Below, piece by piece: positions 24,802 through 33,838 of a stretch of DNA of 64,000 bases. Positions within the stretch are counted from its first letter, which is position 1. Each line of letters opens with the position of its first letter. Made by a program: the position numbers and the translations under genes. The stretch comes from RPQJ01 sp963696545 (lineage in GTDB: Bacteria; Pseudomonadota; Gammaproteobacteria; Steroidobacterales; Steroidobacteraceae): the NCBI GenBank assembly GCA_963696545.1, contig CAVOKQ010000016.1:1-64000 (forward strand). The letters run 5' to 3'. The notes beneath the pieces are model-generated. The model did not search any database and had not been told where the DNA came from. It was given only the letters and a program-made list of their open reading frames with translations.

Positions 24802-27800
24802 ATGAAGTGCAGTACATTTCTCCGCGCAGCGGCCCCCACGGTGATCGCCGTCATGGGCTGGGGCCAGGCCTCGGCGGCCCTCGTGGACCTGGCCAGCACG
24901 CCGATGGTGACGGGCCTGAGCAAGGTCGTGCCGCCGAACGTCTATTTCATCCTGGACGACTCGACCAGCATGAGCTGGGACTACATGCCGGATGACGTAG
25001 ACGATGCTACGACTGCCGCGACTACGAAAGTCTCCTTCACCACTCTTACCTCGAGAAACTGCTTCGAGAACTTCGGGGCCAACAAGGTCTACTACAATCC
25101 CGCCATTACGTACGTCGCACCGAAGAAGGGTGATGGGACCTCGTTCGCGGATGCATCCTTCACTTCGGCCAAGGATGACGGGTTCAACTCGAGCTCGACG
25201 TCGCGGGACCTGTCGGGCACGACCTCTTTCTCACTCAACTCAAATCCGTTCACGACGTCGAGCGGCACCAAGACGGTCACGGTCGCGCACTCCAGCCACG
25301 GTTTCACGCCGGGCATGAAAGTCACGTTCGCACCCTCGAAGACCTTTCGCGGCGTGACGGTCAACGGGACCTACGAGATCGTCACCGTCAGCACCAACAG
25401 CTACACGATCACCGTGGCGGCGAACGCCACCTCGTCCGGCACCGGCGGCGGCAGTGGCGTCACGGAGACTCGGGCCAACTACAGCTACTACGAATTCAAG
25501 AGCAGCCCGACTTCGCCGCCGTCCACCTGTGATGCGGACAACAAGTACACGCAGAAGGTGGCCACGACGGCCGCCGAGAAGACCAATTTCGCCAACTGGT
25601 ACAGCTACTACCGGACCCGCATCAACATGATGAAGTCGGCGTCCGGCCGGGCGTTCAGCAACATCAGCGACAAGTACCGCGTCGGCTTTGGCGCGATCAG
25701 CGAAAAGGGCACGGCCTCGACCGGCTTCCTCAACATCAAGAAGTTCGATGCGACCCAGAAGGCGGCCTGGTACAACATCCTGTACGCCAAGCAGCCGTTC
25801 AACACCAGCGGCGGCACCAACTACACGCCGCTGCGTGGCGCGCTGTCCAAGGCCGGGCGGCTGTATGCCGGCACGCTGATCACCGGCAACGACGATCCGG
25901 TGCAGTACTCCTGCCAGCAGAACTTCAGCATCCTGACGACCGACGGATACTGGAACACACGCGACGAGTCGACGTCCGGCACGAGGTACAGCGCCTACCA
26001 GGAAGACAACGCCACGCTCGTGGGCGACCAGGACGGCGTCACCGGCACAGCCAAGCCTTTCTTCGATGCGCTGAAAAAGCCGAACACGCTGGCTGACATC
26101 GCCTACTACTACTGGAAGACGGACCTGCGCACGTCGACGTTGAGCCCGACCGGCGGACTGCTCGACGACGGCATCACCAGGCTCGACGTAACGGCCAACA
26201 ACGTCCCGTCGGCCGGCGGCGACACGGCGTCGCACCAGCACATGGCGACGTTCGGTCTCGGTCTCGGCATATCGGGCGTGCTCGGCTTCGACGAGAACTA
26301 CCAGTCGGGAGGTTCGGCGGACTACACCGCCATCGTGCAGGGCACGAAGAACTGGCCGGATCCGCAGACGAATCCGCTGGTGTCGGGAGACAATGCGCCC
26401 GGGGTCACCGAGCGCATCGACGATCTGTGGCACGCTGCGGTCAATGGCCGTGGCAAGTACCTGAGCGCGTCCAACCCGGACGCGGTAGTGCTGTCGCTGA
26501 ACAAGGCGCTTTCCGCGATATCGCAGGTCAACGCTTCGTCGTCCGCGGCCGCCACCAGCAACCTCGAGCCCGTGGCCGGAGACAACAGCGCGTTCGTTGC
26601 CAGGTACACGACGGTGGCGTGGTTCGGCGACCTGATCTCGAAGGACATCGACCTGACGACCGGAGCCCTCTCGCTGGCCTCCAACTGGTCGGCGCGTGAC
26701 CGGCTCGGCACCAAGGTGGGGGCCGCGTCGGACTCACGCAACATCGTGACGTTCAGCGCCAGCGGCACGGGCAAGCTGAAGCCCTTCGATGCGGCGAACC
26801 TGACCGCCGAGAAGACCGCTGGCTACTTCAATACCGGCCTGCTGACGCAATACAGCGCCTGGGATTCCACGCAGAAGACGGCGGCCACCGCGGATGCGCT
26901 GATCGCGTTCCTGCGGGGGCAGAATGGCCTCGAGGACCAGGCCGGCAACGCCACGCGACTGTTCCGGGACCGCGAGCACGTGCTCGGCGACATCGTGAAT
27001 GCGGCGCCCGTCTACGTGAAGAAGCCACCGTTCAAGTACGGCGATGCCGGATACACGGCATTCGTGAACGCGAACCTCAGCCGGGCCGGCGTCGTGTATG
27101 TCGGCGCGAACGACGGCATGCTGCACGCGATCAGTGCGACCACCGGCGACGAGCTCTGGGCGTACGTACCCAGCGCCGTGATCCCGAACATGTTCAAGCT
27201 TGCCGACGCCACGTACGGCGCCAACCACCAGTTCTACGTCGACGGGCCGATCGCGGTGGGCGACGCGTACGACGGCACGAACTGGAAGACGGTGCTCGTC
27301 GGCGGGCTGGGCCTCGGCGGCCGTGCCTACTACGCGCTCGACGTCACGGACCCTGCCAGCCCGAAGGCATTGTGGGAGTTCGGCACGTCGCAGGACGCCG
27401 ACATCGGCTACACGTACGGCAACCCGATCATCACCAAGCGCATGTCGGACGGCAAGTGGGTGGTGATCTTCGCCTCCGGGTACAACAATACCCTCGGCGA
27501 CGGCAAGGGGCGGCTGTACGTGGTGGACGCGTTCACCGGCGCGAAGCTGCAGGAGATCATCACCGACAACTCGGTCAACGATCCGAACGTCAGCGGCATC
27601 GCCAAGGTCGCCAACTGGGTGCTGAGCACGCTGGTCGACAACAGCACGCAGTACGTCTATGGCGGCGACCTCGGCGGCAGCCTGTGGCGCTTCGACTTGA
27701 CCGCCAGTTCCTCGCAGCGGTTGGGCCGCACGTCGTCAACCGCGGGCAACCAGCCGATCAGCGTGCGTCCGGAACTGAGCCGCATCAAGGACGGGAGCGG

Positions 27801-28395
27801 CACGTATCACCGGGTCGTCTATTTCGCCACCGGCCGCTACCTCGGCTTCGGCGATATCAGCCCCACGGCGCCGTCAGGCACCGTTGCCCAGGGCATCTAC
27901 GCGGTGAAGGACACGGGCGCGGACCTCGGGGTCTTCAGCAGCGCCGGAGCCAATCTCGTTGCCCAGACGCTCGACACCAGCGGCAACCCTCGCAGGATCC
28001 CGAGTCCGGTGGCGGTGGACTGGGCGACGAAGAACGGGTGGTATGTGACCCTGCCGGTCGGCGAGCGCGTGAATATCGACCCCCGCCTGCAGCTGGGCGT
28101 GCTGGTCGTGGGCGCCAACGTCCCGAAGGACGACTACTGCCTGGTCGGCGGATCGAGCTGGGCCTACAAGCTGGACTTCAGGTCGGGCGCGCCGCTGGTC
28201 ACCGCGACCAACAAGGCGGTTGGAAAGCCGATCGGAAACTCGACGGTCGTCGGTCTGAGCCTGATCCGGCTGGTGCCGAACAAGCTGACTGCTCTGTGGT
28301 CGCTGGCGGACACTTCCAACCAGCCAGAGGAGATTGACCCGGACCCACCACCGGCAAGCGCGACGCGCAGGGTCGGCTGGCGCGAGATTTTCTGA
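24802..28395 (+). CDS. pilY1: type IV pilus tip-associated protein PilY1
   Basis: This 1197-residue exported adhesin and pilus biogenesis factor has a signal peptide ending near GQASA. Its N-terminal von Willebrand A-like region carries the metal-site-like FILDDSTSMSWDY (about residues 50-62). The C-terminal half is the PilC/PilY1 beta-propeller, with VYVGANDGMLHAISATTG, AYYALDVTDP and VYGGDLGGSLWRFDLT. At the place where well-studied PilY1 proteins have a calcium-binding Asp-rich loop before YAGD, this one has a short LVDNSTQYVYGGD, so the site looks reduced. It is the last gene of the operon and converges on gmk. Confidence 0.92.
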   Translation: MKCSTFLRAAAPTVIAVMGWGQASAALVDLASTPMVTGLSKVVPPNVYFILDDSTSMSWDYMPDDVDDATTAATTKVSFTTLTSRNCFENFGANKVYYNPAITYVAPKKGDGTSFADASFTSAKDDGFNSSSTSRDLSGTTSFSLNSNPFTTSSGTKTVTVAHSSHGFTPGMKVTFAPSKTFRGVTVNGTYEIVTVSTNSYTITVAANATSSGTGGGSGVTETRANYSYYEFKSSPTSPPSTCDADNKYTQKVATTAAEKTNFANWYSYYRTRINMMKSASGRAFSNISDKYRVGFGAISEKGTASTGFLNIKKFDATQKAAWYNILYAKQPFNTSGGTNYTPLRGALSKAGRLYAGTLITGNDDPVQYSCQQNFSILTTDGYWNTRDESTSGTRYSAYQEDNATLVGDQDGVTGTAKPFFDALKKPNTLADIAYYYWKTDLRTSTLSPTGGLLDDGITRLDVTANNVPSAGGDTASHQHMATFGLGLGISGVLGFDENYQSGGSADYTAIVQGTKNWPDPQTNPLVSGDNAPGVTERIDDLWHAAVNGRGKYLSASNPDAVVLSLNKALSAISQVNASSSAAATSNLEPVAGDNSAFVARYTTVAWFGDLISKDIDLTTGALSLASNWSARDRLGTKVGAASDSRNIVTFSASGTGKLKPFDAANLTAEKTAGYFNTGLLTQYSAWDSTQKTAATADALIAFLRGQNGLEDQAGNATRLFRDREHVLGDIVNAAPVYVKKPPFKYGDAGYTAFVNANLSRAGVVYVGANDGMLHAISATTGDELWAYVPSAVIPNMFKLADATYGANHQFYVDGPIAVGDAYDGTNWKTVLVGGLGLGGRAYYALDVTDPASPKALWEFGTSQDADIGYTYGNPIITKRMSDGKWVVIFASGYNNTLGDGKGRLYVVDAFTGAKLQEIITDNSVNDPNVSGIAKVANWVLSTLVDNSTQYVYGGDLGGSLWRFDLTASSSQRLGRTSSTAGNQPISVRPELSRIKDGSGTYHRVVYFATGRYLGFGDISPTAPSGTVAQGIYAVKDTGADLGVFSSAGANLVAQTLDTSGNPRRIPSPVAVDWATKNGWYVTLPVGERVNIDPRLQLGVLVVGANVPKDDYCLVGGSSWAYKLDFRSGAPLVTATNKAVGKPIGNSTVVGLSLIRLVPNKLTALWSLADTSNQPEEIDPDPPPASATRRVGWREIF

Positions 28396-28435
28396 GGGGC
28401 GCGACCGCAGAGCGCGTAGCAGCGGGTAACCAGGA

Positions 28436-28465
28436 GTCGGAGCGTCCGGTTTGCCGGCCTCCGAC
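28436..28465. terminator. hairpin between pilY1 and gmk
   Basis: GTCGGAG and CTCCGAC pair around an inner CCGG/CCGG stem. It lies in the 83-base gap between the convergent pilY1 and gmk genes. There is no clear T-run, so it is a weak candidate terminator. Confidence 0.4.
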
Positions 28466-28478
28466 GGCCCGCTGACCG

Positions 28479-29129
28479 CTACTCCCCGTTCGCTTCCGCG
28501 GCCGTGAGTCCGGCCGCCAGTGTGGCCAGGCCCGGCCGGTCGACGCGCGACCGTTCCCCCTCGCCGCGAATGATCGACTGAAGCTCACCGAGCGCCCGCT
28601 CGAAGTCGTCGTTTACGACGACGTGCTGGAACTCCCGCCAGTGCCCCATGTCGCCGGCAGCGTCGCGCAGGCGGCGCTGGATGACGTCCTCCGAATCGGT
28701 GCCGCGCCCGCGCAGGCGGCGCTCGAGCTCCGCACGCGACGGCGGCAGGATGAAGATCGAGCGGCACTCGGGCAGCGCCTGCCGGATCTGGCGGGCACCC
28801 TGCCAGTCGATTTCGAGGATCAGGTCCTGGCCGGCGGCGAGCGATTCCTGGACCTGGCGTCGCGCGGTGCCATAGCTGTTGTCGAACACCGTGGCGTGCT
28901 CGACGAACTCGCCGGCCGCGACCATCCGGTCGAACTCGGCGCGCGTGACGAAGAAGTAGTCGCGGCCGTGGGCTTCGTTGGGACGCTGGCTGCGCGTGGT
29001 GTACGAGATGGAGAACCGCAGGCCGGGCTCGCGCTGCATCAGCGCGCGCACCAGCGAGGTTTTGCCGGCGCCGGAGGGCGCAGCGATCACGAACAGGCGC
29101 CCGCGGTCCGGGCCGGCCGCGCTACTCAA
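28479..29129 (-). CDS. gmk: guanylate kinase
   Basis: This enzyme phosphorylates GMP to GDP with ATP. The 216-residue protein shows the P-loop IAAPSGAGKTSLVRAL (about 13-28). GMP-binding SISYTTRSQRPNEAHGRDYFF is present in parts (YTTRSQRP, GRDYFF), and the lid region Arg residues lie in RLRGRGTD. It overlaps yicC by 8 bases. In most gammaproteobacteria rpoZ follows directly; here a pilin operon intervenes. Confidence 0.95.
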   Translation of the reverse strand: MSSAAGPDRGRLFVIAAPSGAGKTSLVRALMQREPGLRFSISYTTRSQRPNEAHGRDYFFVTRAEFDRMVAAGEFVEHATVFDNSYGTARRQVQESLAAGQDLILEIDWQGARQIRQALPECRSIFILPPSRAELERRLRGRGTDSEDVIQRRLRDAAGDMGHWREFQHVVVNDDFERALGELQSIIRGEGERSRVDRPGLATLAAGLTAAEANGE

Positions 29130-29991
29130 CGTTCTGCACCTGCTCGCGCATCTGCTCGATCAGGACCTTCATGTCCACGGCGGCACGCGTGGTCTCGACG
29201 TCCTGCGACTTCGACGACAGCGTGTTCGCCTCGCGATTCAGCTCCTGCATCAGGAAATCGAGCCGCCGGCCCGCGGGTTCGCTGGAGTCGAGCACTCGCA
29301 TCGTCTCCGTGACGTGGCTGCCGAGGCGGTCGAGTTCTTCTTCCACGTCCATCTTGTACGCGAGCAGCACCAGTTCCTGCTCGAGGCGCTCGGAATCAAC
29401 CTGCGTGCCGAGTTGCGCGACGCGCTCCGAGACCCTGGCCCTGATGCGGGCGCTCACTTCGGGCAACCGCGCGCGCACCAGTGATACGGTCTCGACCAGC
29501 GCCTGGCAGCGCGTCTGCAGCATCTCGCGGATGCGCGCGCCTTCGCGGGCACGCGACTCGTTCAACTGCTCCGAGGTCTCCTTCAGCAGCTCGAGCGCCT
29601 CGGCGGCAAGCGGGGTTATGTCGCGCTCGGCCTCGCGCACCACGCCGGGCCAGCGCAGCACGTCGAACGCGCTCATCGCGCCGCCGCGCTCACCGAGCCG
29701 CGCTGCGACCTCCCCGGCCCGCTGCAGCAGTTGCTCGACCAGCGGCTGGTTGATCTCCAGAGCCGGAGTGGTCGCGGCCGTCGATCGCAGGTACAGGCCG
29801 GCATCGACCTTGCCGCGCCGAAGGCTCGAAGAGAGTGCGTGCCGGGCGTCGCCCTCGACGCCGCGCAGGTCCTCGGGCAGCCGGAGCGAGACCTCGAGGT
29901 AGCGGTGATTTACCGTGCGGAGCTCACATGTGAGCGTGCCCCAAGGGGCCTGGCGCTCGCGGCGCGCGAAGCCGGTCATGCTGCGGATCAT
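29122..29991 (-). CDS. yicC: YicC family endoribonuclease
   Basis: This 289-residue cytoplasmic protein has the family's N-terminus MIRSMTGFARRE, then ELRTVNHRYLEVSLRLPEDLR. Its C-terminal half has the SHVTETMRVLDSSEPAGRRL and FLMQELNREANTLSSKSQD segments. E. coli YicC is an endoribonuclease involved in small-RNA turnover. It overlaps gmk by 8 bases on the same strand and is divergent from the PP2C gene at 30107. The gmk-yicC pairing is widely conserved. Confidence 0.93.
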   Translation of the reverse strand: MIRSMTGFARRERQAPWGTLTCELRTVNHRYLEVSLRLPEDLRGVEGDARHALSSSLRRGKVDAGLYLRSTAATTPALEINQPLVEQLLQRAGEVAARLGERGGAMSAFDVLRWPGVVREAERDITPLAAEALELLKETSEQLNESRAREGARIREMLQTRCQALVETVSLVRARLPEVSARIRARVSERVAQLGTQVDSERLEQELVLLAYKMDVEEELDRLGSHVTETMRVLDSSEPAGRRLDFLMQELNREANTLSSKSQDVETTRAAVDMKVLIEQMREQVQNVE

Positions 29992-30047
29992 GGTGCCGTC
30001 CGGGCGAAACTACCGGGAATTGCCGCACTTGGCTCCGCACAGGCCAC

Positions 30048-30077
30048 TTGGGGTGACGCGGCGCGGAGTGTTATAAA
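30048..30077 (+). promoter_or_regulatory. extended -10 promoter of the PP2C-rph-rdgB-hemW operon
   Basis: TG, one base, then TATAAA (30072-30077) forms an extended -10. TTGGGG at 30048-30053 gives an 18-base spacer. The first gene starts at 30107. Confidence 0.6.
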
Positions 30078-30106
30078 AGCCGGCCAAGTCTACATGAGAA
30101 GCAGGC

Positions 30107-30868
30107 GTGCCGGAGCGACACTTGCACATCGAGCACGCGGATCTGAGCCTCCTCGGGAATCGCGAAGAAAACCAGGACCGGGTTGCGATCGCGCTCGGCG
30201 ACGGGTCCGCGTTCCTTGCCGTCGTGGACGGCATGGGCGGGCACGCCGACGGCGCGCGCGCGGCCGAAGTCGCGATCCGCGCCATGATCGGCGAGTTCTG
30301 GGAAGCGAGCCGGCCGCTGTTCGATCCTGAAGGTTTCCTGCACCTCACGATCGGCCGCGCGCACGATGCGGTCGTGGACCTGGGCCGCGGTCTGCCGCAG
30401 GAGATCCGGCCGCGGGCCACGTGCGCGGCCTGCATCGTGCAGGGGTCGAGCGCCTACTGGGCGCACGTAGGCGACAGCCGTATCTACCAGCTGCGCTCCG
30501 GCAACGTCGTCGCCCGTACCCGGGATCACAGTCACGTCGAACTGTTGCTGCGCGCTGGTCGCATCACCGAGCGCCAGGCACAGGACCATCCGATGCGCAA
30601 CTACGTCGAGTGCTGCATCGGCGGCGATCCGGTGCTGCCGGAGATGTCGCTCAGCGGGCGCAATCCGCTGCTGCCGGGCGACGTGCTGCTGCTCTGCTCG
30701 GACGGGCTGTGGTCGGGACTCGCCGACGAGCAGATCGCGACGCTGAGTGCGGCGGCCGACGGCCAGCTTCGATCGATGCTGACGAACCTGGGCGAGCGAG
30801 CGTTGATCGTCTCGGCGCCGTTCGCCGACAACACGACCGCAGCCGCCGTGCGCTGGCTCGGCCCCTGA
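30107..30868 (+). CDS. PP2C-type serine/threonine protein phosphatase
   Basis: This 253-residue cytoplasmic phosphatase of the PPM/Stp1 type uses two metal ions. The metal-binding Asp residues are visible in NREENQDRVAIAL, VVDGMGGHADGARAAE, HVGDSRIYQL, LLCSDGLWSGL and FADNTTAAAV. The GTG start at 30107 follows an AGCAGG element. It lies between the yicC gene (divergent) and rph (17 bases downstream). No Ser/Thr kinase gene is in the window, so its substrate is unknown. Confidence 0.9.
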   Translation: MPERHLHIEHADLSLLGNREENQDRVAIALGDGSAFLAVVDGMGGHADGARAAEVAIRAMIGEFWEASRPLFDPEGFLHLTIGRAHDAVVDLGRGLPQEIRPRATCAACIVQGSSAYWAHVGDSRIYQLRSGNVVARTRDHSHVELLLRAGRITERQAQDHPMRNYVECCIGGDPVLPEMSLSGRNPLLPGDVLLLCSDGLWSGLADEQIATLSAAADGQLRSMLTNLGERALIVSAPFADNTTAAAVRWLGP

Positions 30869-30884
30869 CCCCGGAGCATCTGCC

Positions 30885-31634
30885 ATGAGACCCAGCGGCC
30901 GCGCACCGGACGAGTTGCGCACGATCAGGATTACGCGCGGCTTCACGCGCCATGCCGAAGGCTCGGTGCTCGTCGAGTTCGGCGACACGCGGGTGCTGGT
31001 CACGGCGACGGTGGAGGACGGCGTGCCTTCGTTCCTGAGGGGCAAGGGCGAGGGCTGGGTCACCGCCGAGTACGGCATGCTGCCCCGCGCCACGCACACG
31101 CGCTCCGCACGCGAGGCCGCGCGCGGCAAGCAGAGCGGCCGCACGCTCGAGATCCAGCGGCTGATCGGCCGGTCGCTGCGGGCCGTGATGGACATGCGTG
31201 CGCTCGGCGAACGCACCGTCACGCTCGATTGCGACGTGCTGCAGGCCGATGGCGGCACGCGCACGGCTTCGATCACCGGCGCCTACGTGGCGCTCGCCGA
31301 CGCGATGGACGCGCTCGTGCGCCGTCGCGCGATCGCGTCGAACCCGCTGCACGGCCAGGTGGCTGCGGTGTCGGTCGGCATCGTGGACGGAGCCCCGGTC
31401 GTGGACCTCGATTACGTCGAGGACTCGGGCGCCGAGACCGACATGAACGTGGTGATGAACAACGGCGGCGGCTTCATCGAGATCCAGGGCACGGCGGAAG
31501 GACACGCGTTCCGCCGTCACGAGCTCGACGAGTTGTTGAACCTGGCGGCCACGGCCTGCCAGCAGCTCTTTGCGGCGCAGCTCGAAGCGCTGCAGGCACC
31601 GCTGGCGACACCGCCGCGAGGGCAGCGACGGTGA
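30885..31634 (+). CDS. rph: ribonuclease PH
   Basis: This phosphate-dependent 3'-to-5' exoribonuclease trims tRNA 3' ends. The 249-residue protein is close to family length. It shows RPSGRAPDELRTIRITRGF near the start, the phosphate-binding RATHTRSAREAARGKQSGRT region, and LDCDVLQADGGTRTASITGA. It overlaps the rdgB GTG start by 3 bases (GTGA), coupling the two genes. rph-rdgB-hemW is a conserved gammaproteobacterial run. Confidence 0.95.
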   Translation: MRPSGRAPDELRTIRITRGFTRHAEGSVLVEFGDTRVLVTATVEDGVPSFLRGKGEGWVTAEYGMLPRATHTRSAREAARGKQSGRTLEIQRLIGRSLRAVMDMRALGERTVTLDCDVLQADGGTRTASITGAYVALADAMDALVRRRAIASNPLHGQVAAVSVGIVDGAPVVDLDYVEDSGAETDMNVVMNNGGGFIEIQGTAEGHAFRRHELDELLNLAATACQQLFAAQLEALQAPLATPPRGQRR

Positions 31635-32260
31635 CCGCTCGCGCACCCGCGTTTCCGCCGCGGGTCGTGCTGGCGACCGGGAACGCGGGCAAGCTGCGCG
31701 AAATGCGCGCGATCCTGGCGCCGTGGCACGTCGAGGTACTGCCCCTCTCCGGATTCACGCGCGACGCCGCGGAGGAGACCGGCCTCAGCTTCGTGGAGAA
31801 CGCGATCCTGAAAGCCCGGTTTGCTTCGCAGGCATCGGGACTGCCCGCCATCGCGGACGACTCCGGCCTCGAAGTCGACGCGCTGCAGGGAGCGCCCGGA
31901 ATCTATTCGGCGCGCTACGCCGGTGATGCGGCGGACGATGCGGCGAACAACGCGAAGCTGCTGCATGAGCTTGCGGGCGTCGACGACGAACGCCGCACCG
32001 CGCGATATCGCTGCGCGATGGCCTCCCTGCGCTGGCCCGCCGATCCGGCGCCGATCGTCTGCCAGGCGAGCTGGGAAGGGCGCATCGCGCGCGAACCACG
32101 AGGCAGCGGCGGATTCGGCTACGACCCGTTGTTCATCGTCGCCGGCTCGGCGCGCACGGCGGCCGAGTTCGATGCCGCCGAAAAGAACCGGGTGAGCCAT
32201 CGCGGCCAGGCGCTGCGAGCCCTGGTGGCTGCGATCGGCGGGGGCCCGGCAGAGGCCTGA
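31631..32260 (+). CDS. rdgB: non-canonical purine NTP pyrophosphatase (RdgB/HAM1)
   Basis: This house-cleaning enzyme hydrolyses dITP, ITP and XTP to monophosphates and keeps them out of DNA and RNA. The 209-residue protein shows the N-terminal substrate loop VLATGNAGKLREM and the catalytic FVENAILKARFAS and PAIADDSGLEVDAL. GSGGFGYDPLFIV and KNRVSHRGQAL follow. The GTG at 31631 overlaps the rph stop. hemW starts 2 bases after its stop. Confidence 0.95.
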   Translation: MTARAPAFPPRVVLATGNAGKLREMRAILAPWHVEVLPLSGFTRDAAEETGLSFVENAILKARFASQASGLPAIADDSGLEVDALQGAPGIYSARYAGDAADDAANNAKLLHELAGVDDERRTARYRCAMASLRWPADPAPIVCQASWEGRIAREPRGSGGFGYDPLFIVAGSARTAAEFDAAEKNRVSHRGQALRALVAAIGGGPAEA

Positions 32261-32262
32261 AC

Positions 32263-33471
32263 GTGGTGCGCGCACCGCCCCTGGCGCTCTACGTGCACCT
32301 GCCGTGGTGCGTGCGCAAATGCCCCTACTGCGACTTCAACTCGCACGCGCTTCCTGCTGCAGGCCTCCCGGATCGCGCCTACCTCGCGGCGCTGCTGGAC
32401 GATCTCGCGTTTGCAACGCAGGGCCTCGACGGGCGGCTGGTCGTGTCGGTGTTCTTCGGCGGCGGCACGCCGAGTCTGTTCTCGGCCGACGCGATCGCCG
32501 CGGTGCTGCGTCGCATGCGGGAACTGCTGCCCGCGGCGCCCGACCTCGAGGTGACGCTCGAAGCGAACCCCGGCACGATCGAGCACGGCGCCTTCAGTGC
32601 CTACCGCGATGCGGGCGTGAATCGCGTGTCGCTCGGGGCGCAGAGTTTCGACGACCGCCACCTCGCCGCGCTCGGCCGCATCCACTCGCACGGCGAGATC
32701 GAGACGGCAGTCGCGGAGTTGAGTACTGCGCGCATCGAGAACTTCAACCTCGACCTGATGTATGGCTTGCCGCGGCAGACGCTCGACGAAGCCGTCGCAG
32801 ACGTCGAGCGGGCCATCGAACTCGCGCCCGCCCACATCTCGCACTACCAGCTGACGCTCGAGCCCGGGACGGCATTCGAGCGACGGCCACCGGAGTTGCC
32901 TGACGACGAAGTGATGTTCGCGATGCAGGGCGAGTGCCAGCGCCTGCTCGCGGCGGCCGGCTTCGGCCAATACGAGGTTTCGGCCTATGCGCGGCCGGGG
33001 CGCCAGTGCCGGCACAACCTCAACTACTGGCGCTTCGGCGACTACGTGGGCATCGGCGCGGGTGCACACGGCAAGACGACCGACGCGATCACCGGCGAAG
33101 TCGCGCGCACCGAGCGTGTGAAGCAGCCTGGGCGCTACATTGTCGCTTCGCGATCGGACGAACGCGTGTCAGCAACGCGGGTGGTCGCCGGATCCGATCT
33201 CGCGTTCGAGTTTTTCCTGAACGCGCTCAGGCTCAACGAGGGGATCGAGCCAGCGCTGTTCGAGGAACGTACCGGGCTCGCCTTCGCAACGGTCGCGGGC
33301 GTGATCGAGGCAGCGTGCGAGCGCGGACTGCTCGAGTGGTCCCCTGGCTTTCGCTGGGCCCCGACGGCCCGCGGTCGCTTGTTCCTCAATGACCTGCAGG
33401 CGATGTTCCTCGGCGACGCGACCGGGAAGGGCCGGCGCGACGGCGTTCCGGGGCCGCCTTCCCGTCCCTGA
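32263..33471 (+). CDS. hemW: radical SAM heme chaperone HemW
   Basis: This 402-residue radical-SAM protein has the cluster motif CVRKCPYCDFNSH (CxxxCxxC) and the GGGTPSLF, ANPGT and GAQSFDD segments. RFGDYVGIGAGAHG lies toward the end. HemW inserts heme into respiratory enzymes and is often misnamed oxygen-independent coproporphyrinogen oxidase. The pattern after the cluster motif and the length fit HemW better than HemN. Translation begins at one of two adjacent GTG codons at 32263. The last 20 residues are a low-complexity Gly/Arg/Pro tail. Confidence 0.92.
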   Translation: MVRAPPLALYVHLPWCVRKCPYCDFNSHALPAAGLPDRAYLAALLDDLAFATQGLDGRLVVSVFFGGGTPSLFSADAIAAVLRRMRELLPAAPDLEVTLEANPGTIEHGAFSAYRDAGVNRVSLGAQSFDDRHLAALGRIHSHGEIETAVAELSTARIENFNLDLMYGLPRQTLDEAVADVERAIELAPAHISHYQLTLEPGTAFERRPPELPDDEVMFAMQGECQRLLAAAGFGQYEVSAYARPGRQCRHNLNYWRFGDYVGIGAGAHGKTTDAITGEVARTERVKQPGRYIVASRSDERVSATRVVAGSDLAFEFFLNALRLNEGIEPALFEERTGLAFATVAGVIEAACERGLLEWSPGFRWAPTARGRLFLNDLQAMFLGDATGKGRRDGVPGPPSRP

Positions 33472-33838
33472 GGGGTCCGGACGCACCGTTCCGGAGCATC
33501 TGGCAACGGCGGTTCGTACCAGTTATGCACACGGCCGCTCCGGGTACCCAAATACGGCATGTTACGGATCGTAGTCGAAGTGACATCTTAGAGAGCGCTC
33601 ATAACTAGTTGAAAATCAATGTAGAAATACACTGATCAAAATTTAACCAAAGCAAGAATGTGCCTTTGTCACGCGTGGCCCGGATATGGCGCTGGCCCGG
33701 AATCCACAAAGTTATCCACAGCTTTTGTGGATAACCGGCGCCACTTCCCGCAACAGCCGCGCAACGACCTTGTCAGCGCCGGCCGTCGCTCCTATACTTC
33801 GCGCCCTTTTTCCGAATGCTTGCCAAAGGACCGCGACC
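33472..33838. other. AT-rich intergenic region with a DnaA-box cluster
   Basis: Four DnaA-box-like 9-mers lie in this gap: TTATGCACA at 33523-33531, a weaker GAATCCACA ending near 33708, a perfect TTATCCACA at 33712-33720, and its reverse complement TGTGGATAA at 33726-33734. The last two face each other across 5 bases. The stretch 33585-33660 is strikingly AT-rich for this genome. The rpmE promoter follows at 33770. It could be a DnaA titration or control site, or a candidate origin-like element. No dnaA, dnaN, gidA or parAB gene is nearby. Confidence 0.6.
33770..33798 (+). promoter_or_regulatory. sigma-70 promoter of rpmE
   Basis: TTGTCA (33770-33775), a 17-base spacer and TATACT (33793-33798) make a strong promoter about 40 bases before the rpmE start. 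The paired DnaA boxes end 35 bases upstream of its -35 box. Confidence 0.75.

Noticed and set aside
33472..33838. Calling this the chromosomal oriC
   Set aside because: The boxes and AT-richness fit, but no dnaA, dnaN, gidA or par genes are near and strand skew cannot be computed here. It is kept as a DnaA-box region only.
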